Positions 16,852 to 25,891 of a DNA stretch of 64,000 nucleotides are shown one piece after another. Under the pieces are notes generated by a model that was not told the origin of the DNA, did no database searches, and worked only from the letters and a program-made list of their open reading frames with translations. Each line of letters starts with the position of its first letter. Positions within the stretch are counted from its first letter, which is position 1. Position numbers and translations under genes: made by a program. The DNA comes from JAHEFU01 sp041395205 (GTDB lineage: Bacteria > 4484-113 > JAFGCY01). The stretch spans positions 272,348 to 336,347 of the forward strand of contig JAWLAZ010000004.1 in NCBI GenBank assembly GCA_041395205.1, given 5' to 3'.

Positions 16852-19800
16852 ATGCTGAAACGCTTGCAGGCCTGCCTGACCATTTTGCTGATCTTCATCT
16901 GCCTTTCCGCCTGCGGCGGAGGTTCCGACAATCACTCCCTCGACGGGCAGAATCTGCAGCCGATTGGCAACCCTGCCGCTCCCAGCCTGCCGGACAGCCT
17001 GATGCCGCAGTTCCCTGACGAACAGTTCGAGCGCGAGCATCCCGCCGGGGTTTCCGCCACGGAAAACACCCAGCTGGGCAGCCAGGCGATCCAGATGCAG
17101 GCCACGGGTGCCCAGATCAACGGTACGGCACTCGACCTGCTGGGGGACTCCGGCCCGACTGCGCTGTGGGGCATGTGGCGCTGGACCAACTTCCAGGGCG
17201 GTCTGCCGATTCGTGTGCTGCTGGACTTCGACATCGAAGCCGGTGGTGAATTCTATGTGCTGCGCACGAACTACGGCACGGGCCGCTGGGATATCGTCGG
17301 CCCCCTGCCCGAGACCTTTGCCAATGACAGCCGCACGAGCTACCCCGTCGGAGACTTCGTGAGCCCCGGCGGCAGCTCCTACGTTGCCGTGCTCGTGACC
17401 GCGGGCACCGACATGACCATCAACACGATTTCCCTGCTCGCGGATGACGACCTGACCCCGCCCGCCGCTCCCGAGAATCTCGTGGCAACCACGAATGATC
17501 CGGGCAGCGTGGCCCTGGACTGGGATGATGTTTCGGACCCGACACTCGATGGCTACAACGTGTATGCCAGTACGGACGGACCATTTGAAATCGGTGATCC
17601 GGGTGCTGAGCTGCTAAACCTCTTTCCCGTTGGCAGCAGTGACTACATCGCCGGCGGGCTTGTGCCGAACACCACCTATTACTTCGGCGTGAGCAGTGTG
17701 GACATGGTTGGCAACATCAGCCCGCTGAGCAACATCGCCGAGGCCACAACCTCCAATGATGACCCGCCGGGCATGCCCACCGGGCTGACAGTCAACATCA
17801 TCGGCAGTGAAACGGTTGACCTGAGCTGGACTGCACCGGGTGACGGTGACGTGCAGGGCTACAACATCTACATCGGCAGCACTCCGGATTTCGACCTTGC
17901 CGACGGCACGAAGCAGGATGGCGCGCTGTATCCCGGAACCAGTGGTACGCGCAGCGGCCTGACTCCCTCAGTGGAGTACTACGCCCGCGTGACCGCCGTT
18001 GACATCTTCAACCTCGAGAGCCAGCCCAGCAACAGCGTGAACTTCACCACCGTTGACGATGCCCCTCCGATCCCGGACTTCCTCGTGAGCCCGGGCTACG
18101 TGGAGAAAGGCAAGATCACGTTCTTCAACCCCAGCCCGACCTTCGATCCCGATACGGACAGCAGCGAACTGACCTTTGAATGGGACTTCGACAATGATGA
18201 CGTGATCGACGAGACCACGCTCGGGCCTTCCACCGTGCAGTGGACATTCGACACCGTCGGTCCCGCACCTGTGCGCCTGACCGTCAGCGATGCGCTTTCA
18301 AGCATTGACAGGAATGAGATCCTGATGGTCAACCGCCAGTTCGAGCGCTTCAATCTCGGCAACGGCAAGGGCAATGCGGGCAGCATCCTCAGTCTGGCAA
18401 CCTGCCCCGAGAACAGTATCGTTGGCATACCCTACCGGGATGACAACAATGACATCATCCTGCGCTACTACAACGGTTCCGCCTGGAGCGTGGTCCCGAT
18501 GCCCGCCCAGGGTTTCGCGGACTTTGCGGTTTCCCCCCAGGGTCCCGTGGCACTTTACCTGGATGTCACCACCACCTCGGTCACATGGAGCGTACAGCGT
18601 TACACCGGCAGCTGGAACACCATCCGCTCACAGACAATCTCCGGCCTGTCCGAGCCGTCCACCTCCTCCTCGCAGCTGGCGGTTGCCCCGAATGGCCGGA
18701 TCTCCGTCGGCGTGATCTACTTCAACAAGCCGGCGGCTGGAAGCCCGATCTTCCAGTACCACGTCTGGCATGAAATGGCCGACACCAACCTGCTGAACAT
18801 CGACATCTTCGGTGGTACCAGGCCTTCCGGGCAGTTCACCGCCACGGACCTGACCCGCACGAATGACACGAGTTACCTGCTTGACAACGTCTCGGGCAAC
18901 GTCAACGTCGACCTGATCACGATCACCGACAGCGGCAGTACCACCAGCTCCGGCATCCAGACCATCAACGGCGTGCCTTCCAGGATGTTCATCGACACCG
19001 ATCCGGACAATCCGGCACAGGTCTTCTGGGGCATGCTGAACAGCACCGACCGGATCTACTACGGTGACAACTACGGCACGGCCAACGGCGGCAGCCAGTT
19101 CGTCAATGCCGGCTCCGCTGCGGAGGAGCTGGCAGCCATCGGATTTGCCGGTGACAATGAAGCCGAGGTCTTCTGGCTGGACGAATACTCCACCGGTCAG
19201 CAGGAACTGCGTGGCTACACCACCATTTCGGATTCCGTCTTCTCGGTGGGGAGCGGAATCGGCTTTGGCGACAACGCCTTCGGCGGCTACCACGACACAG
19301 GCAGCGGCAGTGGAGTATGGATCGTGGTGCGCGAAAGCCGCGATGGCCAGGTGGTGGCCCGCTACATCGAGAATGAAACGGTGGCCGACGCACTGCTCGT
19401 GCACAATCCGACCGTGCCGAGCACGATCTTCACGAAGTCCGTCCCGCTGGCCTTCCCGGATGACAGCCTGCTGAGCCTGCATCTCCAGGTCTATCCCTCC
19501 GCTCTGGCAGGCCAGATCCCGGCAAACCACAGCACCAGCAGCGTGCAGTACGTCGGAGAAGACTCATCCCTGTCCCCGCAGATCGGCTGCCTGACAGGGG
19601 TTGCCAACGAATACCTCGCCGGCGGCATCAATGCTGACGGCGTGCTGGTGCTGAACACCGGCTTCAAGGGCATTGTCCCCGTGACCCAGTCGCTGGTCGT
19701 CGAGAATGTCGGAATGGCCGCCCTGGAATACAGCCCCGTCAGCGATCGTGCTGTGCTCGTCCATACAAACAGCGGCAACACCCAGATCAGCTACTACATC

Positions 19801-20406
19801 TATTCCGCAGGATCGTGGACTGGACCCACGGTGCTGGCGAACCCCGCCGGCAGCGTCATGCGCATCGACACCAGCCACCGCTCTGACGGGGAATTCGGCC
19901 TGGTCTTCGCCACGGATGCGGACAGCCTGCAGTTCGTGGAGACAAGTGGCGCAAGCTGGGGCTCGCCCGTCGAGATTGACACCAGCCCCCTCGTGCTGAT
20001 TACGAGCTTCATCGGACTTGACTATGACAGCAACGATGAGGCAGCGGTTGCAGTCAACAGGGTTACGGGCGGCCTCTTCATCGGTACCATTCCGGATGGC
20101 GGCAGCGTGAGCTGGGAAGCCGTCGACGATCTCAGCGGTGCCCAGTGCTTCAGCCTCGGAGTCGGCCATGACAGTGCAGACAATCCGGTGCTGATCTACC
20201 TGCGCAGTACTGCCTCGTTCGCAAATGCCGAGGTGTTCCTGACGGAGAAGCTCGGCGGGATCTGGGTCCCGGCCCAGGCTCCCTCCGTTGTCAAGATGCT
20301 CGGCATTCCACTGGGAATCACGCAGGACAGCAACCGCAACTTCATCATCGGCGGAGCTGACAAGTCAAGCTCGCCCAAGGCAATCTGCGTGATCTTCTAT
20401 GACTGA
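16852..20406 (+). CDS. Giant FnIII/PKD lipoprotein, first of two tandem paralogues
   Basis: 1184 residues. The signal peptide ends in the lipobox LSAC followed by GGGS. A N-terminal domain (about 45-200) contains LLGDSGPTALWGMWRWTNFQG. Two fibronectin type III domains follow (about 205-300 and 305-400; DWDDVSDPTLDGYNVY and DLSWTAPGDGDVQGYNIY). A PKD-like domain (about 410-490) has EWDFDNDDVIDE. The last 690 residues are repetitive beta-structure with FGDN, YYGDN and LGVGHD-type motifs, probably a propeller. There is no dockerin motif. AGGAG lies 7 nt before the ATG. Likely a surface-exposed binding protein; the ligand is unknown. Confidence 0.85.
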   Translation: MLKRLQACLTILLIFICLSACGGGSDNHSLDGQNLQPIGNPAAPSLPDSLMPQFPDEQFEREHPAGVSATENTQLGSQAIQMQATGAQINGTALDLLGDSGPTALWGMWRWTNFQGGLPIRVLLDFDIEAGGEFYVLRTNYGTGRWDIVGPLPETFANDSRTSYPVGDFVSPGGSSYVAVLVTAGTDMTINTISLLADDDLTPPAAPENLVATTNDPGSVALDWDDVSDPTLDGYNVYASTDGPFEIGDPGAELLNLFPVGSSDYIAGGLVPNTTYYFGVSSVDMVGNISPLSNIAEATTSNDDPPGMPTGLTVNIIGSETVDLSWTAPGDGDVQGYNIYIGSTPDFDLADGTKQDGALYPGTSGTRSGLTPSVEYYARVTAVDIFNLESQPSNSVNFTTVDDAPPIPDFLVSPGYVEKGKITFFNPSPTFDPDTDSSELTFEWDFDNDDVIDETTLGPSTVQWTFDTVGPAPVRLTVSDALSSIDRNEILMVNRQFERFNLGNGKGNAGSILSLATCPENSIVGIPYRDDNNDIILRYYNGSAWSVVPMPAQGFADFAVSPQGPVALYLDVTTTSVTWSVQRYTGSWNTIRSQTISGLSEPSTSSSQLAVAPNGRISVGVIYFNKPAAGSPIFQYHVWHEMADTNLLNIDIFGGTRPSGQFTATDLTRTNDTSYLLDNVSGNVNVDLITITDSGSTTSSGIQTINGVPSRMFIDTDPDNPAQVFWGMLNSTDRIYYGDNYGTANGGSQFVNAGSAAEELAAIGFAGDNEAEVFWLDEYSTGQQELRGYTTISDSVFSVGSGIGFGDNAFGGYHDTGSGSGVWIVVRESRDGQVVARYIENETVADALLVHNPTVPSTIFTKSVPLAFPDDSLLSLHLQVYPSALAGQIPANHSTSSVQYVGEDSSLSPQIGCLTGVANEYLAGGINADGVLVLNTGFKGIVPVTQSLVVENVGMAALEYSPVSDRAVLVHTNSGNTQISYYIYSAGSWTGPTVLANPAGSVMRIDTSHRSDGEFGLVFATDADSLQFVETSGASWGSPVEIDTSPLVLITSFIGLDYDSNDEAAVAVNRVTGGLFIGTIPDGGSVSWEAVDDLSGAQCFSLGVGHDSADNPVLIYLRSTASFANAEVFLTEKLGGIWVPAQAPSVVKMLGIPLGITQDSNRNFIIGGADKSSSPKAICVIFYD

Positions 20407-20407
20407 G

Positions 20408-20456
20408 CCTGAACGGGCCTCGCGCCCGGCACCCGGACGGGACTGCCGGATCAGGT
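20408..20456 (+). other. Structured intergenic segment between the giant lipoprotein genes
   Basis: CCTGA (20408-20412) can pair with TCAGG (20451-20455). Inside, CGGGC/GCCCG (20414-20418 with 20424-20428) competes with CCGGCA/TGCCGG (20426-20431 with 20444-20449). It may end the first transcript or attenuate the second. No T tract is present. Confidence 0.4.
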
Positions 20457-20481
20457 AGGTCCACAGGGGACAGGAGTTCAA

Positions 20482-23400
20482 ATGGCTGAAGTAAATCTGA
20501 TGGGCCGGCAGTTGCTTGTCGTGCTGCTGCTGTCCTTTGCGTGTTCATGCGGAGCTTCCGGCACCCTGCCCGGCAGCCCGGAGCAGGCCGTCCCCATGCC
20601 CGGGGAAGGCCATGAGCTGCTGCCTGCCGGGCAGCTGCCACCGTTCCCGGACGGCTTCGTGGAACGTGAGTTCCCCGCGACCACCTCTGACTTCCTCAAT
20701 ACCCAGACCGGCAGGCAGGCCATCGCCCATGCGGACCCCGGCATCGTGTTTGACGGGGAAGCGATGGAGATGGTGGGGGACAGCGGCGCTCCGCTGCTCT
20801 ATGGAATGTGGCGCTGGGGCCAGTTCAGCAATTTCTACCCGATCAAGGCGTTGCTTGACTTCGAGATCGCCGAGGGCAGCGAATTCTACGTGCTGCGAGC
20901 CAACTATGTAACCGGGCGCTGGAACGTCGTGGGCCCGCTCGGCCCGGACTTCGGAAACGACGGCAGGCTGAATTATCCGGAGACGGGCTACATAAGCCCG
21001 GAGGGTTACTGCTACGTTGCAGTGCTGGTGGCCCCCGACACTGACATGACTGTGCACAGCGTGACCGTGCTTTCAAATGACGACCTGACTCCTCCGGTGA
21101 TTCCGCAGAACCTTGTTGCCGATGAGATCACGCCCGGCGCGGTGGCGCTGAACTGGGACGACGTCACCGGTGATACTTCGCTGGACGGCTACAACGTCTA
21201 CAGCGGGCCGGCTGCGGGCTTCCAGGCCGGGGATGAAGGCGTCGTCAGGTACAACGACTCCGTGGTCGAGGACAGTGAATTCGTGGTCAGCGGGCTCGTG
21301 CCGGGAACCACATACCACTTCGCCGTCAGTGCCATTGACATCGTTGACAACGAAAGCCCGTACAGTGAATCGCTGGAGGTCCAGACCCTTGCGGATGCCG
21401 TCCCGGATTCACCGACCGGCCTGACTGCTGATTACGTCGGCTCGACGACCGCCGAATTCAGCTGGACCGCCCCGGCGGACGAGGACCTCGCGGGCTACAA
21501 CATCTACATCGGCTTCACGGACGGTTTCGAGCTCGCTGACGGCATCGTGCAGCAGGACGGCCTCTACCTCTGGGAAGCCGGCACCCGCGATGACCTGCAG
21601 CCGCTGACCCAGTACTGGGCGAGGGTCACCGCGGTGGACATCTACAACCAGGAGAGCCCGCCCAGCGGGAGCATCGGCTTCACGACCGTTGCCAATGCCG
21701 AGCCGCAGGTGGACTGGCTCAACACCCCGGGCTTCGTCCAGAAGAGCGTGGAGACGATCTTCGACCCGCGGCTGACACAGGATCCTGACAACGACCTGAG
21801 CCAGCTGGAATTCGTCTGGGATTTTGACGATGATGACGTGCCTGACTTCACATCAACCGGCCCCGAACTCGTCTACTGGACTTGGGATGAACTGGGTGAC
21901 TACCCTGTCAGCCTGACGGTCAGCGATCCGTTCAATACGGTGGAACTGGTGCGCACGATCACAGTGAACCGGCACTTCAAGCGCTACAACTTCGGTTACG
22001 GCGAAGGCTACTACGCCACCGTGCAGCAGGCTGCCACCGATCCGGAGAGTGGCAGCGCAGCCGTGCTGGTCACGGATGAACTGGTGGAATCGCAGATCAA
22101 GTACTTCAACGGGTCAGGCTGGTCCACCATCGAAGCCGTCCCGGAGGGCGTGCGCTCCATCGCGGTCTCCTCAGAGGGTGTGTCCGCCCTGAGCGTTGTG
22201 ACTGATGCCACAGGCTTCGACTGGACGGTTCACCGCTACAACGGCGGATGGCAGGTGGACCATTCCGGCAGAGTCTCCTCCAGTCCGAATGCCCCGGCTG
22301 TCTATTTTGCCCAACTGGCGGCCTCAAGCGGGGGACGGCACTCAGTTGCCTTCGTCTGGGCCCCGATCATCGAGGGTGATCCCACAATCACACTGCGCCT
22401 GCAGGCCATCCACGAGAAGGCGGATGGCAGCTTGTCACAGGCCGAGCTGTACAACGGCAGCCGTTCCGGCGACAGCTATGCCTGCAGCGCGATTGCCCGT
22501 GACGGGAACGCGACATTCATTCTTGACAACGTCTCGAACAGCCCCGACCTCGACATGTGGCGGATCGACGACACGGGCAGCAGCCTGATCCCCGCCCTGC
22601 AGCCGGTCAGTGGTCTCATCGTCGACATGCAGATGACCTGCAAGCCGGGTGTTGCCGACCAGGTGCACTGGGTCGCGCGCAACGCCGCCGGGCGCTTCCA
22701 TTACGGGGACAACTACGGAGCACCGAACGGCGCAGGGCAGTACCATGATGCCGGTGCCGGCGAGTACGAAATGTCGGGCAGCGCCCCGCTGGCTGACAAC
22801 GAAGGCATGTTCTACTGGACGAAGCTCGGATCCGACGGCGTGGAAAGCATCGGCGGCTACAGTTCCACGACTGATACGGAACACGGTTTCGGTGCCGGCC
22901 GGGGATACGCCTCGAGCGGCTGTGGCGCATGGCATGCCGGCCCATCGGGCAGCGGCATCCTCCTTGCGGTCAACGAACGCAGGGATGGCGAGGTGTTCAC
23001 TCGGCTGCTGAACGAGGACCAGAACCTCGAAACCACCACCATGTATGAACCGAGCGGTGATGCATCCGTGTTCAGCAAGTCGGCACCGATCGTCTTCCCT
23101 GACAACACCATCTACAACCTGCACCAGATGCGCTACCCCTCCATCCTGGTCGGCAGCATCCTGCCGACTGATGGCTCGAAGCATATCTTCTTCCACGGCA
23201 ATGACACCTATGTGGTGCCCAACGATGCCTGCCACACCATGAACTTCGACGAGTTCATGGTCGTGACCCGCATCGGCGAGGACCAGCTGCTTGTCAACCG
23301 GATGATGCGCTGGCAGTCAACTGGGGAGGAGAGCCTGCACGTCACGGATGCCAGCCTGCCGGAAATCTGCTTCAGCCCAGGCTCCGGTGCGGTGATGCTC

Positions 23401-24048
23401 GTCTACACCTCTGCGGACGGCCTGGACCTGATGAGCCGGACCTGGGCGCTGGGCAGCTGGGGTTCCGCCATGCAGATTGCCAGCAGTGCCACGCCCATCA
23501 GACGGCTCAAGCTGGCTCCCCGCTATGACGGCGAATATGGGCTGTGCTGGGCCAATGAAGGCAACCAGTTGATGTTCCAGGAGACGCAGGGAGGTGTCTG
23601 GGATGGCGGCACGGAGATCCACAGCGGGCCCCTCAACCTTGTCACATCCCATGTTGGCATTGACTACAATCCTGACAACCGTGCCGCAGTCGTGGCACAG
23701 CGTGACGGCGCCGGGATCTGGGTCGGCCTGATCCCGGACGGCGGCTCCGTCAGCTGGGAGGAAGCGGATCCGCTGACCGGAGAGGTCTGCTTCAGCCTCG
23801 GCGTGGCACATGGCAGCAGTCCTGACCCGGTCATCCTCTACCAGAAGGATGTCGGTTCCCTGCTCAATTCCAAGCTCTACATCAATGAACGCATCAACGG
23901 CAACTGGGTCGCGCTCGGAGCGGCCCCGAACGTTGACATCATCGGAATTCCGCTGGGCTTCGCCAGGGATTCCCTTGGCAACGTGATCGTGAGCGGCATG
24001 GATGCCAGTGATCCCTTCCGGGCGCTGTGCATCATCTATTATGACTAG
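20482..24048 (+). CDS. Giant FnIII/PKD lipoprotein, second tandem paralogue
   Basis: 1188 residues and collinear with the preceding gene over its whole length. Shared features are the FLNTQTGRQAI / TENTQLGSQAI region, WGDSGAPLLYGMWRWG-type motif (MVGDSGAPLLYGMWRW here), two FnIII domains (LDGYNVY; DLAGYNIYIG), a PKD-like domain with VWDFDDDDVPD, and the long C-terminal beta-repeat part ending in FRALCIIYYD. The leader MGRQLLVVLLLSFACSCG suggests a lipoprotein. CAGGAG lies 6 nt before the ATG. The pair clearly arose by duplication and has diverged widely, so both have probably been kept for different ligands. Confidence 0.85.
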   Translation: MAEVNLMGRQLLVVLLLSFACSCGASGTLPGSPEQAVPMPGEGHELLPAGQLPPFPDGFVEREFPATTSDFLNTQTGRQAIAHADPGIVFDGEAMEMVGDSGAPLLYGMWRWGQFSNFYPIKALLDFEIAEGSEFYVLRANYVTGRWNVVGPLGPDFGNDGRLNYPETGYISPEGYCYVAVLVAPDTDMTVHSVTVLSNDDLTPPVIPQNLVADEITPGAVALNWDDVTGDTSLDGYNVYSGPAAGFQAGDEGVVRYNDSVVEDSEFVVSGLVPGTTYHFAVSAIDIVDNESPYSESLEVQTLADAVPDSPTGLTADYVGSTTAEFSWTAPADEDLAGYNIYIGFTDGFELADGIVQQDGLYLWEAGTRDDLQPLTQYWARVTAVDIYNQESPPSGSIGFTTVANAEPQVDWLNTPGFVQKSVETIFDPRLTQDPDNDLSQLEFVWDFDDDDVPDFTSTGPELVYWTWDELGDYPVSLTVSDPFNTVELVRTITVNRHFKRYNFGYGEGYYATVQQAATDPESGSAAVLVTDELVESQIKYFNGSGWSTIEAVPEGVRSIAVSSEGVSALSVVTDATGFDWTVHRYNGGWQVDHSGRVSSSPNAPAVYFAQLAASSGGRHSVAFVWAPIIEGDPTITLRLQAIHEKADGSLSQAELYNGSRSGDSYACSAIARDGNATFILDNVSNSPDLDMWRIDDTGSSLIPALQPVSGLIVDMQMTCKPGVADQVHWVARNAAGRFHYGDNYGAPNGAGQYHDAGAGEYEMSGSAPLADNEGMFYWTKLGSDGVESIGGYSSTTDTEHGFGAGRGYASSGCGAWHAGPSGSGILLAVNERRDGEVFTRLLNEDQNLETTTMYEPSGDASVFSKSAPIVFPDNTIYNLHQMRYPSILVGSILPTDGSKHIFFHGNDTYVVPNDACHTMNFDEFMVVTRIGEDQLLVNRMMRWQSTGEESLHVTDASLPEICFSPGSGAVMLVYTSADGLDLMSRTWALGSWGSAMQIASSATPIRRLKLAPRYDGEYGLCWANEGNQLMFQETQGGVWDGGTEIHSGPLNLVTSHVGIDYNPDNRAAVVAQRDGAGIWVGLIPDGGSVSWEEADPLTGEVCFSLGVAHGSSPDPVILYQKDVGSLLNSKLYINERINGNWVALGAAPNVDIIGIPLGFARDSLGNVIVSGMDASDPFRALCIIYYD

Positions 24049-24072
24049 GATGAAATCCGGCTGGAAGACACG

Positions 24073-24561
24073 ATGAGGATTGCCGGGATCGACCCTGGCT
24101 ACCACCGCTGCGGCTGGGCCGTCCTCGAGATCACCCGGGCCGGCGGAATGCTGCACGGCTCAGGCACGATCGTGGCTGAGGCCGGACAGGACATGGCGCA
24201 GCGCCTGAACCTGATCGCCGCAGGCATTGACCAGCTGATCGCCCTGTGGCAACCTGATGTGATGGCTGTCGAGGAGCTGTTCTTCGTCAAGAACGTCAAG
24301 ACCGGGATCGGCGTGGCCCAGGCCCGCGGCGTGGTGCTGCAGCGCGCAGCGGCGGCGGGCATCCGTGTGGAGGAATACCCCCCGAGCATGATCAAGAACC
24401 AGCTGACCGGCAGCGGCAATGCCGACAAGAAGCAGGTGGAGTACATGGTGCGGCGCCTGTTCGAGATGCCCGAGGACAACCAGCTCGATGACGAACTGGA
24501 CGCGATCGCCGTAGCTGTCTGCCAGGCGATGCGCAGCGGGATCCCGGAGCAGCTGCGTTGA
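24073..24561 (+). CDS. ruvC: Holliday junction endonuclease RuvC
   Basis: 162 residues, normal length. The acidic active-site residues are seen in GIDPGY (D7), AVEELFFVKN (Glu near 68) and DDELDAIAVA (two Asp near 140). RuvC cuts four-way junctions symmetrically as a dimer together with RuvAB. GGAAG precedes the ATG. The stop overlaps the start of ruvA (TTGA), so the two are translationally coupled. ruvB is not in the window. Confidence 0.97.
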   Translation: MRIAGIDPGYHRCGWAVLEITRAGGMLHGSGTIVAEAGQDMAQRLNLIAAGIDQLIALWQPDVMAVEELFFVKNVKTGIGVAQARGVVLQRAAAAGIRVEEYPPSMIKNQLTGSGNADKKQVEYMVRRLFEMPEDNQLDDELDAIAVAVCQAMRSGIPEQLR

Positions 24562-25166
24562 TCGCCTCGCTGCACGGCACGGTTGCCGACATCCCGGCGG
24601 AGGGTCTCGTATACCTCAGCTGCGGTCCCGTCACGCTGGAACTGCACATGCCGGCAAGCCAGGCCCTGCGCCTGCACAGCGGTGAGACCCTGCGCCTGCA
24701 CACGCACTTCCACTTCAGCAGCAGCGCGGACATGCTGAGGCTCTACGCCTTCCAGCGCGCGGAGGAGCGCGACCTGTTCGTGATGCTGCTGAGCGCCAGC
24801 GGAGTCGGTCCGCGGGTCGCCCTGAGCCTGATGGACATCGGCTTCGGCGGGCTGGTGCGTGCGGTGATCGACGCCGATGAAAAGACACTGAGCAGCGCCG
24901 CCGGCGTGGGTCGCAAGCTGGCCCAGAAGATCGGCGTGGAACTCTCGGACAAGGTGGCCAGGCGTTTCGGGCAATTTGCCGGTGAAGCAGGCGGCACGGG
25001 CCGTCCAGCAGTTGACGACACAACGGAACAGGCCATCGAGGCGATCTGCGCACTGGGCTTCACCAGGGCCCAGGCGGAGGACAGCCTCGCTTCCGCGCTG
25101 GCGGACGGCCAAGCGGAAACGGCCGTGCTCGTGCGGCGCATGCTGGCCTGGCTGTCGCGGAACTGA
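24558..25166 (+). CDS. ruvA: Holliday junction helicase subunit RuvA
   Basis: 202 residues beginning at TTG 24558, which overlaps the ruvC stop. Domain I (OB fold) spans about 1-65. Domain II has two helix-hairpin-helix motifs, SGVGPRVALSLM and AAGVGRKLAQKIGVEL. Domain III (about 155-200, IEAICALGFTRAQAE) binds RuvB. RuvA tetramers bind the junction and load RuvB rings. Confidence 0.96.
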   Translation: MIASLHGTVADIPAEGLVYLSCGPVTLELHMPASQALRLHSGETLRLHTHFHFSSSADMLRLYAFQRAEERDLFVMLLSASGVGPRVALSLMDIGFGGLVRAVIDADEKTLSSAAGVGRKLAQKIGVELSDKVARRFGQFAGEAGGTGRPAVDDTTEQAIEAICALGFTRAQAEDSLASALADGQAETAVLVRRMLAWLSRN

Positions 25167-25184
25167 AGCGGAGGAAGGATATCG

Positions 25185-25793
25185 ATGAACTGCCTGCACT
25201 GCAATGCACAGAACCCGGAGGATGCCATGTTCTGCGGAGAATGCGGCCGCCGCTTCGGCGAGGACCTGCCCCAGGCCCAGGCCTCCCCGGCTCCGGATCC
25301 TCCCCCGCCCGTCCCACCGCTCCCTCCCACCGCGGATCCGGGCCCGGCAGGCTACAGCGCGGGACCGGCCACGATTCCCCTGGCTCCGCCACCTTCCATG
25401 GGAGGCTATGTCCAGCATACGAATACGAGCGGCACGGGGCCGCAGGCGATCCTGCCCGATGAAGCCAACGGCTGGACCTTCGCCGGCTGCCTGCCCTTCG
25501 GGCTCTACGCCTTCAGCCACAACATGGCGGGCTGGGGGGCCCTGAGCTGCCTCGGCACCGTGATTCCGCCCCTGCACTGGGTCTACTGCTTCGTGATCGG
25601 GGCCAGCGGCCGGCAGATGGCCTGGAAGATGCGCCAGTTCAAGGACATCGAAAGCTACCAGGGCACGATGCAGGCCTGGAACATCGCCGGGATGATCTGG
25701 CTCGGGATCAGCATCATGTACTGGATCGCGATGGGCCTGGTTTCATCATTCAATCCGGACAGCAGCACCAATCTTCTCAACATCATTCAGTAA
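25185..25793 (+). CDS. Zinc-ribbon membrane protein
   Basis: 202 residues. An N-terminal zinc ribbon (CLHCNAQNPEDAMFCGECG, four Cys) is followed by a Pro-rich linker (about 30-75). A C-terminal region with two or three membrane segments then comes, including LSCLGTVIPPLHWVYCFVIGA and MIWLGISIMYWIAMGLV. Family function is unknown. GGAGG lies before the ATG, 18 bp after ruvA, so it probably belongs to the same transcript. Confidence 0.7.
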   Translation: MNCLHCNAQNPEDAMFCGECGRRFGEDLPQAQASPAPDPPPPVPPLPPTADPGPAGYSAGPATIPLAPPPSMGGYVQHTNTSGTGPQAILPDEANGWTFAGCLPFGLYAFSHNMAGWGALSCLGTVIPPLHWVYCFVIGASGRQMAWKMRQFKDIESYQGTMQAWNIAGMIWLGISIMYWIAMGLVSSFNPDSSTNLLNIIQ

Positions 25794-25891
25794 TCGAGAC
25801 AAGGCGCATTTTGCCGGCTGCCCGCCTTGCCCGATTATGAATATTACAATGGCTCGAACAGTCCTTATTCCCCGTAATTCAGGGAGAACTC

